Assembly: GCA_026770575.1 (NCBI GenBank)
Contig: MU657346.1
Location: 6,238-21,701 of the forward strand
DNA from: Pelagophyceae sp. CCMP2097
Taxonomy: Eukaryota > Sar > Pelagophyceae
Direction of reading: 5' to 3'
DNA length: 15,464 nucleotides
In this document: piece by piece, positions 1 to 6,755 of the stretch
Position numbering within the stretch: position 1 is the stretch's first letter
How the letters are laid out: each line of letters opens with the position of its first letter
Notes under the pieces: generated by a model
The model's database searches: none
What the model saw: the letters and a program-made list of their open reading frames with translations, nothing else
What the model was told of the DNA's origin: nothing
Program-made: the position numbers and the translations under genes

Positions 1-1154
1 CCCCGTAGACGAGGCGCTGCTGGTCCGCCGAAATGGCTGTCTCACCCTGGATCAATCTCTTCACGGCCTTGATCGTGACACCAAGGTCGCCGACGTCCAG
101 CGCGAACTTGGGACTCCCAATCGGCGAAAAGCTGATCGAAAACGAATCACGATGGTCGCGAAAGCAGAGCGTCGGCGGCACGGTCGCAGAATCAAGGGAG
201 CCGCCGGCGTCCTGCTCGAGCTCCAAGCAGCGGCGGCGCCAGCGGCGGCGCGCGCGCTTGACGGCCGTGGTCTTTGGGGAAAAGCCGGCGGCGGCGGCGC
301 GCTTTAGGGCGGCCTGTAAGGCCTCCAAGGTCTTGGCGTGCTCAAGGACGCCCTCGATGGTGCGCCAGGCGTCCGTGGCGCCGCGGAGCTCCTCGGTGGC
401 GTCAAGGAGCTGCGCCGAGATCGGCGGCAGGCGCGCGCTTTCCGACTCGTAGTGATTGTTCACAAATTCGTCCGCATACATCAACGCCGCGTCGCAAGCC
501 TCGCCCCACCGCGACAATGCCGCCGCTCGCACGCGTGCCAGAAGTAAGGCCGCCTCCTGGTCCTCCAATAAAGCCACGCCGTCCGCCGCGGTGGCGCCGC
601 GCGGTGGAGCCGCCGTGCCCTTGCCCGGCGGCTCCGCCACTCCGATGCTCAGCGAGCCAAGCGACGTGATGCACCGATCGGGATCGTCACTGGCCGAGCG
701 CACGTCGACCTTGGGTGCCCATGGCTCAGCTTCGGCGCGGAGCGCGGACGAAGCAGATGTCCTTTGGAAGTTCTGAGGCTCTGGCGTGTAAAACATCCCC
801 ACGCCGAGACCCGACGAGGCCCCGACGCCGCAGCAGAGCACGGACACGCCGACGCCCAAGGCTCGGCCGACGGCCGCCAAGTCCACGCCGAAGACGAAGC
901 GCGCAGACTCGGAGTCGCACGGGGCCGCGCCAACAGCCATCAATGCCATGCGGCCTGCGCCGCAGCACCCGCCGCCGGGAGCGACCGGGACCAGGGCGAG
1001 GCCGCAGGACACGGACTCGATGGCGCCCGGGCCCGCGCCCAGCGGCGTCGAGTGTAGTCGCTCCAAGGCCGCGGCCTTGCGCCGCATCATCTTGCCGCGC
1101 AGCTTGTCAGAGGCCTTGCGGCCCAAGTTGCCGCCCGACAACCTACGTATAGCG
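1..1154 (-). CDS. Ubiquitin-like-domain protein, C-terminus cut by window edge
   Basis: The minus strand is open from 1165 to the left edge (about 388 codons) with strong G/C third positions. The end visible here is a ubiquitin fold: 'VGDLGVTIKAVKRLIQ' followed by 'ISADQQRLVYG' (about residues 330-363 counted from the first ATG at 1090) matches the beta2-alpha1-beta3 part of ubiquitin, including the DQQRL signature. The C-terminal beta strands and any Gly-Gly tail lie outside the window. Before it come a Gly/Ala-rich, partly hydrophobic N-terminus (about residues 45-100, with Cys pairs, possibly a membrane segment), and a long Ala/Leu/Glu/Arg helical region (about 170-295) ending in an Arg-rich patch. 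Coding character continues upstream of the ATG to a 3' splice-site-like TCTTACAG ending at 1155, so an upstream exon is likely. The Ubl domain is clear; the role (ubiquitin-pathway adaptor or other) is inference. Confidence 0.75.
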
Positions 1155-1243
1155 CTGTAAGACTCTTACAGTAAGAGAGACGTCGAGGCATTCACGAAGT
1201 AATAAGAAAGACACTGGAACGACGGCGGCCGGACGTTCTTCAC

Positions 1244-1555
1244 CTAGACGGCACGGTGCGCGCGTTGCGACCCACCCACCCGCGTCGACGGCCGCTTCTT
1301 CCGCGTGCCGCCCTTGTGCGCCGTCTTGGCTTTGTGGCGGTGGTGCGCCTTCGGGTGGCGAGCCTTGTTGTGGCACGCCTTTTGTTTCGGCACATTCTTC
1401 TTCTTGTGCTTGTGCTCAAGCTTGCCGCGGTTGCCCCGATCATGATGATGACCCGACGGCATGGCCCCGCGAGGCACCTGGTCGAGGCAACGTCGTACAA
1501 CTTGGCCCGCAGCTCGAAAAAAACACAGCCGCTGTCGCCTAGGCGAGGCCCGCAT
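1244..1555 (-). CDS. Small His/Lys-rich basic protein or exon
   Basis: A 103-codon frame starts at the ATG at 1555. From the internal ATG at 1462 ('MPSGHHHDRGNRGK...') codons are strongly G/C-ending and Lys is almost always AAG, whereas the two other minus frames give Arg/Thr/Ser-rich translations of the same bases. The product is dominated by His, Lys and Arg (for example 'EHKHKKKNVPKQK' and 'KARHPKAHHRHKAK'), giving a very basic polypeptide that could bind nucleic acid or metal; no family is recognised. It lies about 90 bp upstream of the ubiquitin-like gene on the same strand, and a donor-like AG|GTGAAG at 1241-1236 overlaps its end, so it may be an upstream exon of that gene and not an independent one. 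The joining frame could not be settled. Confidence 0.4.
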   Translation of the reverse strand: MRASPRRQRLCFFRAAGQVVRRCLDQVPRGAMPSGHHHDRGNRGKLEHKHKKKNVPKQKACHNKARHPKAHHRHKAKTAHKGGTRKKRPSTRVGGSQRAHRAV

Positions 1556-1609
1556 AGACTTTTGAATAATTGATAAGCCGTCGTTAGCCCAAGCAAGAGC
1601 CTAGAAGTT

Positions 1610-1743
1610 AAGTCCCTTTCATAGATATTGTTAAACGGAGGTGAAGTCCCTTTAATAGCATGACATTATGAAGTCACTTTAAGATCATGCGGGTTTTCCG
1701 CCAAGTCATCCTAAGCGTCGAAAATTTCAACCAAGTCCCTTTT
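1610..1743. repeat. Short degenerate repeats in AT-rich spacer
   Basis: The motif AAGTCCCTTT recurs at 1610-1619, 1644-1653 and 1733-1742, with a variant AAGTCACTTT at 1671-1680. The TIR of the adjacent element (from 1785) contains the related AAGTCCCATTTT. Composition drops sharply in GC compared with the flanking coding regions. No gene is seen between 1556 and 1784. Confidence 0.5.
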
Positions 1744-1836
1744 TAAAGACGGGAACTTTAAAATGACCTCTTAAAGAAACTTATCACAATATCCAAGTCC
1801 CATTTTATCTTGCGGGCACGGTAGGTCAGGGGGAAA

Positions 1837-1961
1837 GCTAACGCGACGCGTGTCGTGGACGAGCAGGGCGTGGACGAGCAGTGACAAAGGGAGCTCCGAA
1901 GATTTCCGTAGAAAGAGGACACCGAGTATACCTGGCGGATGGGACGCGCCCGACGAGAACG
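1837..1961 (+). repeat. Dispersed repeat module, copy 1
   Basis: About 125 bp beginning GCTAACGCGACGCGTGTCG and ending near CGACGAGAACGG. It is clearly homologous, in the same orientation, to 4061-4198 (shared GTGTCGTGGA, GCAGGGCGTGGACGAGCA, GATTTCCGT, ATACCTGGCGGA). A shorter head copy lies at 1978-2025. The translated LLVHALLVHDTR-like string on the minus strand recurs only because the DNA repeat recurs; it is not evidence of a protein. Confidence 0.65.
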
Positions 1962-1977
1962 GTAGGTCAGGGGGGGA

Positions 1978-2025
1978 GCTTACGCGACGCGTGTCGTGGA
2001 CGAGCAGGGCGCGGACGAGCAGAGT
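1978..2025 (+). repeat. Dispersed repeat module, partial copy 2
   Basis: This repeats the first about 48 bp of the module at 1837 (ACGCGACGCGTGTCGTGGAC then GAGCAGGGCG), about 140 bp downstream and in the same orientation, inside the same TIR-bounded element. Confidence 0.6.
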
Positions 2026-2061
2026 CAAACACGGAGCCACAGAGACCGAACGGTGGGCAGG

Positions 2062-2478
2062 GAGGGTCCCAGACCCTCCTTGCGCGGCTCGACGCGCCAA
2101 TTCGGTGGGGGGGAAGGGTCTGGGACCCTCCCCCAACGGGGTGTCAGACCCTGGAAAAGACCCGCGCGACGTGCCACAGGCGTCACACAACGTTGCTGAA
2201 TGACTCGCGGGACGAGGGTCGTGCTCGCGCCGAGACATAATTTTCAAAAAGGCAATAGTCGGGATTTGATTATTGGTTTATGGGGCGCAATGCCGCTGGT
2301 CCCAGCTGCGAGTAGGTCAGGGGGGAGGGTCCCAGACCCTGCCCCAGCTCGCACCCTGTCCAAAAGTCGACCTCCTGTTAGCCCACCGGAGGTGGGGGAA
2401 AGTATATTCACATGCCATGTGACGGCGCGTGTACAGGACGAGCAGCCGGAGGTGGGGGGGGAGGGTCCCAGACCCCCC
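2062..2478. repeat. Recurrent GGGTCCCAGACCC short palindromes
   Basis: The imperfect palindrome GAGGGTCCCAGACCCTCC appears at 2062-2079, in inverse orientation at 2113-2132 (AAGGGTCTGGGACCCTCC), and again at 2325-2340 and 2461-2478, often preceded by GTAGGTCAGGGGG. Stem GGGTC/GACCC with a 3-base loop. All copies are inside the 1785-2518 element and may be subterminal or structural repeats of it. Confidence 0.6.
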
Positions 2479-2713
2479 CTTCCGTGCCCGCAAGATAAAA
2501 TGGGACTTGGATATTGTGTTATCTTTTGGAGTCCGCCTGCCTGCCTTCGGCGACGTTGGACTAGTGCGCTCGGAGCGGCACGCCCGTCTCTCCCTTTGGG
2601 TCTTGGTCTGTCGAAGTCTTCTTATGGCTCCGTGTCCGCAACCAGAGCGCCGGAGGGCTGCTGTCGAGCATGTCTCGCCGCCGGCTGCGGCTGGTGCCGA
2701 GCGGTCGCGTCGC

Positions 2714-3469
2714 TCAGCTGAATTTCATGAAGTGGCCGCCCGGCATCTTGGCCTCGCGGCGCGCGATGGCCTCGGCGAACGGCGCCGGCGCCGCGGTTCG
2801 CGGCGCGGGCGGGCCCCGCAGCGGCACCGGCGCGCGGCGCGATTCGCCGGCGTAGCGGAAGCCCGGCGCAGAGTCGCGAATGCCGCGCACCTGCTGCGCC
2901 GCCAGCTCCTCGGCGAACGGCCGCTGCGCCCGCGCGCGCGCCAGCGTGCGCGCGCGCGCCGGCGCGGCGTGCGGCGCCACGATTGAGCCGCGGCGCGCGC
3001 TCGGGGCCCGGCCGCCGGCGGGGTGGTGCGCCGCGTCCGCCTCGTGCTCCCTGAGCGCCTCGAGCTTCGCGAGCGCGACGAGCGAGTCCGCCGACGGCGC
3101 GCCGGCGGACTTTTTTCGGAGCCCTTTTTGCGCCGACGCGGGCCGCCGTGCAGGCGGCGAAGGCAGCTGCGGCAGCGCCTCGACGGAGCGGGTCACCGCC
3201 TGGCCGGCGAACTTCATCTGCGAAATGCGCGCCGAGACGCGCGCCACGCGCGCCGCCGCGCCGGCCGAAGGCGGCGCGGCGGCGACCGCTTTTGCCACCG
3301 GCGTTTTTCCGCCGCCCGATTTCGCCTTGCCTTCCAGCGCCGCCGCCGCCGCCGCAGGCGCGCCGCCCGGCGAGCTCGTCGCCGGGAGCTGGTTCGAAGC
3401 CGGGAGCTGGCCCGATGCAGTGAGCTGGTTCGATGCTGTGAGCTGGTTCGATGCAGTGAGGATCCCCAT
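2714..3469 (-). CDS. Ala/Pro/Arg-rich protein with N-terminal hexapeptide repeats, function unknown
   Basis: 251 residues from the ATG at 3469 (complement) to the stop at 2714. The frame stays open upstream to 4111, but that stretch overlies dispersed repeats and loses G/C-ending codons, so I start at 3469. Order of parts: four hexapeptides of type (T/P)AS(N/G)QL at residues about 5-28; a Pro/Ala/Gly linker; a basic segment with 'ARISQMKFAGQAVT' (about 90-105); a helix-forming 'SLVALAKLEALREHEADAA' stretch; an Arg/Ala tract; and a C-terminus with 'FAEELAAQQVRGI', 'PGFRYAGE' and the final 'KMPGGHFMKFS'. The FAE(E/A)-containing segments and aromatic-Lys-Phe endings look like short linear interaction motifs. 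No catalytic motif, signal peptide or membrane segment is visible and no known family is recognised. It is divergent from the sulfotransferase gene across a repeat-rich spacer. Confidence 0.6.
   Translation of the reverse strand: MGILTASNQLTASNQLTASGQLPASNQLPATSSPGGAPAAAAAALEGKAKSGGGKTPVAKAVAAAPPSAGAAARVARVSARISQMKFAGQAVTRSVEALPQLPSPPARRPASAQKGLRKKSAGAPSADSLVALAKLEALREHEADAAHHPAGGRAPSARRGSIVAPHAAPARARTLARARAQRPFAEELAAQQVRGIRDSAPGFRYAGESRRAPVPLRGPPAPRTAAPAPFAEAIARREAKMPGGHFMKFS
3386..3460. repeat. 18-bp coding tandem repeat, four copies
   Basis: Units of 18 bp start at 3386, 3404, 3422 and 3440, consensus GAGCTGGTTCGATGCAGT, with a trailing GAG. A degenerate short unit may precede at 3371. 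On the minus strand each unit encodes one (T/P)AS(N/G)QL hexapeptide at the N-terminus of the 251-residue protein. The unit is a multiple of 3, so copy number can change without frameshift. Confidence 0.9.
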
Positions 3470-4005
3470 CGCGAACGAGGCGCTGGCGCGCACTACCGCG
3501 CAGAAACGGCGACGGCCCGGGGCGCGCGAGTGACCGGAAGCGCCTCGAGCCGACGAGCGTTGACGCGCGCCGAGGATGTTCTTAGGAAAGGCCGGTGATA
3601 AAACTCTGCGAAGAGATTCCGGAAGAAGAAGAATATCCATCATACGTGGCCATCCGTGCAGAACATTCCGTCGTTCGCAGAGTCGGTACGCGGCGGTGCT
3701 CTGGAGGAGGTACCTCGGAGGGCCCGAGGGGCCCCGACAGCCACTCTGACAGTGAAAAGGAGCCTCGAGAGGGAACTCCTTTAAAAGTATACAATCCCAG
3801 GGTGTAGGCACGAGATAGGACGCTCCCTCCCGGGCTCGGATTTTCCAGCCTCCGATTTTGACATCATGCCGGAAAGGACGAGGCACGGAGAGCCGCACCG
3901 TCCAGTTGAGCCGCAATTTGGGGGGAAGTATATTCACATGTACGACGCGCGTAGTGGACGAGCAGCCAAATTTGTATGCCAAGCGGAATAGAAACGTAAA
4001 CGAGC

Positions 4006-4016
4006 AGGCTCGAACC
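4006..4016 (-). promoter_or_regulatory. Pol III B-box-like sequence
   Basis: The minus strand reads GGTTCGAGCCT, matching the tRNA T-loop/B-box consensus GGTTCRANYCC at 10 of 11 positions, in the context ATGAGGTCGCGGGTTCGAGC, which resembles a tRNA variable loop plus T-arm. The T-stem does not pair fully and no acceptor or D-arm is evident, so this is not a tRNA. It may be a tRNA-derived relic (SINE-like) in the repeat-rich spacer, or chance. Confidence 0.25.
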
Positions 4017-4060
4017 CGCGACCTCATGCAAGACATTTGAACTGGCAATTTGAGGGGATG

Positions 4061-4198
4061 GCTTACGCTGCGCGTGTCGTGGAAAAGCAGGGCGTGGACG
4101 AGCAATGACAATGAGTGGACGCCAGAGCTGAAGCAGATTTCCGTCTGAAAAGGGGACGCCGCGAATACCTGGCGGAAGGAGGAAGTCGGACGAGGGCG
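4061..4198 (+). repeat. Dispersed repeat module, copy 3
   Basis: Same-orientation homologue of 1837-1961, about 2.2 kb away: GCGTGTCGTGGA, GCAGGGCGTGGACGAGCA, CAGATTTCCGTCTGAAA and GAATACCTGGCGGA align with the first copy, with substitutions and small indels. It lies outside the TIR-bounded element, showing that the module is dispersed independently or that this is a decayed element copy. Confidence 0.65.
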
Positions 4199-4447
4199 CG
4201 GTCCTAAGACACAAAGGATTTCACGCCACTCTCGAGGCTCATTGTCATTGCGCGTCGGCCTAGACTCTTGAAGAACACCGAAAATGAATTAAATAATTAT
4301 GGGGGATATTCAAATTCCTAAAGAGGGGTAAACCCGGGAAGTTGGAGTTGCACGAGAGTTTCGGTATCAAATTGTTAAAATCCCTGGTAAGGGTTCGACA
4401 GACCGTGCGCGGGTGGAGACGCGCCGCCCGCGGGCGGCTCGGCCTCG

Positions 4448-5806
4448 ATGGTTGGCTCGTGGTGGCGTCCGGTCGTTCTTTTCGGCGCGCTCGTACTGGC
4501 GTCGGCCGCACCTGCGCCTCGTGAAGCTGAGCCTCGTACGGAGCCGGCGCCGCGCGCGGCGCGCCGCAGCCTGGAGCCCCACGCGCCGGCGACCGGAGGC
4601 ATTTTTCCGACGCGGCTGGAGCTCGACGCGAACCGCTCGGCGGTGGCGGCGGCGCTGGCCGCGCGCAACCGCGAAGCGCTGCAAATGCTCCTCGTCAAGC
4701 TGAAAACCGGCGCCGAAGCCACGCTCTGCGCGCGGCGGCCCGCGCCGCCGGCCGGCGTGCCGCCGCCGGCCGACGACGAGCGGCGACTGCGGTACGTTTC
4801 CTACACCCCGACGCGGGACCTTACGACGTTGCGCAGCTGCATGCTACTTGTTAGCATATCGGCCTCCTTCAGGTGGCTCCACTTCCCAAAGTGCGGCTCG
4901 GCGGCCGCGACGACGTTCAACCGCTACGGCTGCCCGGCGACACGGCGGCCGGACCTTTCCCTCGGCGCGCATATGCCGAGCGACCTGCGGCCGATCTTCG
5001 GCGTCCCCGACAACTCGAGACTGCTGGTGAATACGCACACGCTCGCGACGATCGCGCAGGCCTCGTGCACGAGGGACCACCACTTCGACGCGCCCCGCGG
5101 CGCGGACGTCGACCTCGAGGGCGCGCTGAACGGGTGGGCCGTCCACAAGCCGCTGTCGGAAACAGCCGACGACGCGACGGTTTTCGCGCTCTTCCGCGCG
5201 CCCGCGCAGCGCGCCCTCTCCGCGTTTCACTTCGGCAGGCACATCTGGGGTGGCGAGATGAGCGGCGGTACGCAGTTCGTCGACTGGCGCAACTTTGCGA
5301 CGGAGACGTCGACGGCGCTCGACTTTGTGGCGCTGCCGGGCATCAACGGCTGCTACGTGAAGATGCTCTCGGGGTGCCCCTGCGCGACGCGGCCGCAGTA
5401 CGTGGACCGCGCCGGCGTCGCCGAGCAGTATCCGCACGTCGCGGCCTGCATAAGCGAGTGGAAGACGTTTGACGACGCAGCGGCCGAGAAAGCCGCGCGC
5501 CGTGTCGCCCGCTTGGCCTTTGTCGGCGTGCAGGAGGCGTTCAACGCCTCGGTGTGCCTCTTCCACCACAATTTTGGAGGCGACGTCGACGAGTCCGAAT
5601 TGGCCCTCTTCAACGTCGGCCCGCGCCCGCGTCGCGCAATCGGCGGATCCGCCCCGATGCGGCGCCGGAGCCTCGTCGCCGTAGGCAATCACGGCAGCCA
5701 CAAGCAGGCCAGGCACACGCGTTACTCTGGGGCGCGGCCCAAGTCGCTCACCAGGGACGAAGCGCCGCTTGGCGACTACGTGGACTCGCTCGACGAGGTG
5801 GTCTGA
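4448..5806 (+). CDS. Secreted/Golgi-type sulfotransferase-like protein
   Basis: 452 codons unspliced; 425 residues if the 81-nt intron at 4792-4872 is removed. The ATG at 4448 is followed by a hydrophobic signal or type II anchor (residues 7-21, 'RPVVLFGALVLASAA'). Sulfotransferase landmarks in order (unspliced numbering): a 5'-phosphosulfate-binding-like loop 'LHFPKCGSAAATTF' (144-157), the counterpart of the HxPKxGGT loop of carbohydrate sulfotransferases; a 3'-phosphate-binding-like 'FALFRAPAQRALSAFHF' (246-262) with the Arg and Ser expected for PAPS contact; and 'FVGVQEAFNASVCLFHH' (358-374), typical of the C-terminal part of the sulfotransferase-2 type family. 'NGCYVKMLSG' (300-309) also fits. 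Cys residues suit a lumenal protein. The likely role is PAPS-dependent sulfation of a glycan or other secreted substrate in the Golgi; the substrate cannot be told. The family call is from motifs and is fairly secure; the subfamily is not. Confidence 0.8.
   Translation: MVGSWWRPVVLFGALVLASAAPAPREAEPRTEPAPRAARRSLEPHAPATGGIFPTRLELDANRSAVAAALAARNREALQMLLVKLKTGAEATLCARRPAPPAGVPPPADDERRLRYVSYTPTRDLTTLRSCMLLVSISASFRWLHFPKCGSAAATTFNRYGCPATRRPDLSLGAHMPSDLRPIFGVPDNSRLLVNTHTLATIAQASCTRDHHFDAPRGADVDLEGALNGWAVHKPLSETADDATVFALFRAPAQRALSAFHFGRHIWGGEMSGGTQFVDWRNFATETSTALDFVALPGINGCYVKMLSGCPCATRPQYVDRAGVAEQYPHVAACISEWKTFDDAAAEKAARRVARLAFVGVQEAFNASVCLFHHNFGGDVDESELALFNVGPRPRRAIGGSAPMRRRSLVAVGNHGSHKQARHTRYSGARPKSLTRDEAPLGDYVDSLDEVV
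4792..4872 (+). other. Predicted 81-nt intron in sulfotransferase gene
   Basis: Starts GTACGT and ends CCTCCTTCAG. The 27 codons it would encode are less GC-rich and interrupt the protein just before the PKCGS loop. Removal joins ...ERRLR directly to WLHFPKCGS (phase 2). The length is a multiple of 3 with no stop, so both retained and spliced forms stay in frame. Confidence 0.65.
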
Positions 5807-5957
5807 AGCGCCGTGCTCGCGAGGTTCGAAGCCGACGTCGACGGGGCCGTCGCGCAGATCCGAGCACAGTAAACGATACGAGAAGATGGGAGAAGATAAT
5901 AGAGTTTTAAATAGACACACGACGAACGTGTGGCGAGGCGGTGGACCTGCGCATCGC

Positions 5958-5979
5958 TTGCTTGCTTAAGATCCACCCT
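5958..5979 (+). repeat. 22-bp exact repeat, copy 1
   Basis: The 22 bases here (starting TTGCTTGCTTAAG and ending GATCCACCCT) are identical and in the same orientation at 13762-13783, 7.8 kb away. The flanks differ. Confidence 0.8.
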
Positions 5980-6256
5980 GGGTGGGGCTCGCTTTCAGAG
6001 GAGGGCCCTTCCGCGCATCGACCGACACGTTTGGCATCGCACACGCGAGCGGGCCGTTGGCGACTCGGGCCACTTTGGGAAGTGAGCCGGTGCCTCGGTG
6101 TCACAAACGTCGCCCCTCGCCGAGGCTCGTGTGATACTATTTGGCCGAGCCGGCTGACCGGCGACTCACTGGCCTCGGAGCTCCCGCCGTCCCAGATGTT
6201 CGAAAGATGCACAGGTTGGGGTGCGCCGCCGTCGATCGTTTGTACAAACTGGCTGT

Positions 6257-6296
6257 CCTTGCGACTGCAAAAGCCGCCTTTGCGACTGCAAGGGCG
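6257..6296. repeat. 20-bp direct repeat, two copies
   Basis: CCTTGCGACTGCAAAAGCCG (6257-6276) is followed immediately by CCTTTGCGACTGCAAGGGCG (6277-6296); the core TTGCGACTGCAA is shared. Confidence 0.7.
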
Positions 6297-6654
6297 AGGT
6301 GTCGGACCTGCTTAGTGCGCCTCCGGTGTGCTCTTTCGCTGCAAAGCCCCCACGGCGATTTCAAAGCCCTCTCAAGTGGATTCCGACAAAGGCGTTTGAC
6401 CACACTTCGTGGGCAAGCGCCGTGGGCTCGAAATGTTGAGCCGCAGCGAGCGGACGCACACCGCAGTGCAAAACCCTCGAGCCTCAGCGGTCGGTTTGGC
6501 ACGACGCCATGCCGAGGTCGTCTTGGTGTCCAGGAATCGGCCCTCGGTCGGCTGCACGCCGTACCACTGCGAGGCGGCCCGCTTGGAGGGACCCCAGGAG
6601 TCGCAGGAGCGGAAGGCCCGGGACGTCGGCGCGCGATCGAGGCTTGAAGGAACA

Positions 6655-6660
6655 TTTATT
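6655..6660 (-). other. Candidate polyadenylation signal of the kinase gene
   Basis: TTTATT on the plus strand reads AATAAA on the minus strand, about 96 bp after the kinase stop codon at 6756-6758, in a locally AT-rich spot (6649-6666). The position suits a 3' end signal; usage is inferred. Confidence 0.4.
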
Positions 6661-6755
6661 TAAACGAAGAACACCTTCAGCCGCGCCCTCAGGCGTCCTC
6701 CAGGAGCCGGGTGCGGAGGTATATATACACTGGTGCCGGAGGAGCGGCGGCGGCT

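Larger units (their letters stand above)
1785..2518. mobile_element. 734-bp non-autonomous DNA transposon with perfect 37-bp TIRs
   Basis: Bases 1785-1821 are the exact reverse complement of 2482-2518 (37 of 37), with termini CACAATATCC...GGATATTGTG. The four bases immediately outside are TTAT on both sides (1781-1784 and 2519-2522), a target-site duplication. The interior has no convincing gene: open frames exist on both strands but follow repeated modules (GTAGGTCAGGGGG, GTGTCGTGGACGAGCAG, GGGTCCCAGACCC). With no transposase it is best described as a MITE-like element. The superfamily is not assigned; a 4-bp TTAT duplication is not diagnostic. Confidence 0.8.
3470..4447. other. Repeat-rich divergent spacer, no gene called
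   Basis: This spacer of nearly 1 kb separates the divergent starts at 3469 and 4448. It holds a segment related to the 1785-2518 element (GAAGTATATTCACATG at 3925-3940, compare GAAAGTATATTCACATG at 2399-2415), the third copy of the dispersed module (4061-4198), a G/C palindromic stretch near 3703-3745, and an AT-rich tract at 4270-4380 just before the sulfotransferase. Open frames here follow the repeats and do not show coding-type codon use. Confidence 0.55.
5807..6648. other. Intergenic region, no convincing gene
   Basis: Between the convergent sulfotransferase and kinase genes. Moderately GC-rich frames of about 170 codons lie opposite each other at 6137-6655 (-) and 6141-6647 (+); both are Arg/Ala/Pro-rich, neither has a clear codon preference or recognisable domain, and each looks like the shadow of the other. 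The stretch holds a short exact repeat (5958-5979) and a two-copy tandem repeat (6257-6296). Confidence 0.5.

Noticed and set aside
3985..4045. A tRNA gene on the minus strand
   Set aside because: The T-loop matches the consensus, but the T-stem does not pair fully and no acceptor stem, D-arm or anticodon arm can be built around it.
2714..4111. A single 465-codon minus-strand gene
   Set aside because: The part upstream of 3469 overlies dispersed repeats and lacks coding-type codon use; its start string (LLVHALLFHDTR) recurs wherever the DNA repeat recurs. Only 2714-3469 is kept.
4844..5920. A 358-codon frame antisense to the sulfotransferase
   Set aside because: It is the shadow of a clear plus-strand domain protein; its Arg/Val/Glu-rich translation has no motif.
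6137..6655. Opposed frames of about 170 codons in the spacer
   Set aside because: Both strands are equally open, with no domain, no codon preference and short internal DNA repeats; not called as genes.
6719..6729. TATA-box-like GTATATATACA
   Set aside because: It lies just beyond the kinase stop codon, and no supported gene starts on either side of it.
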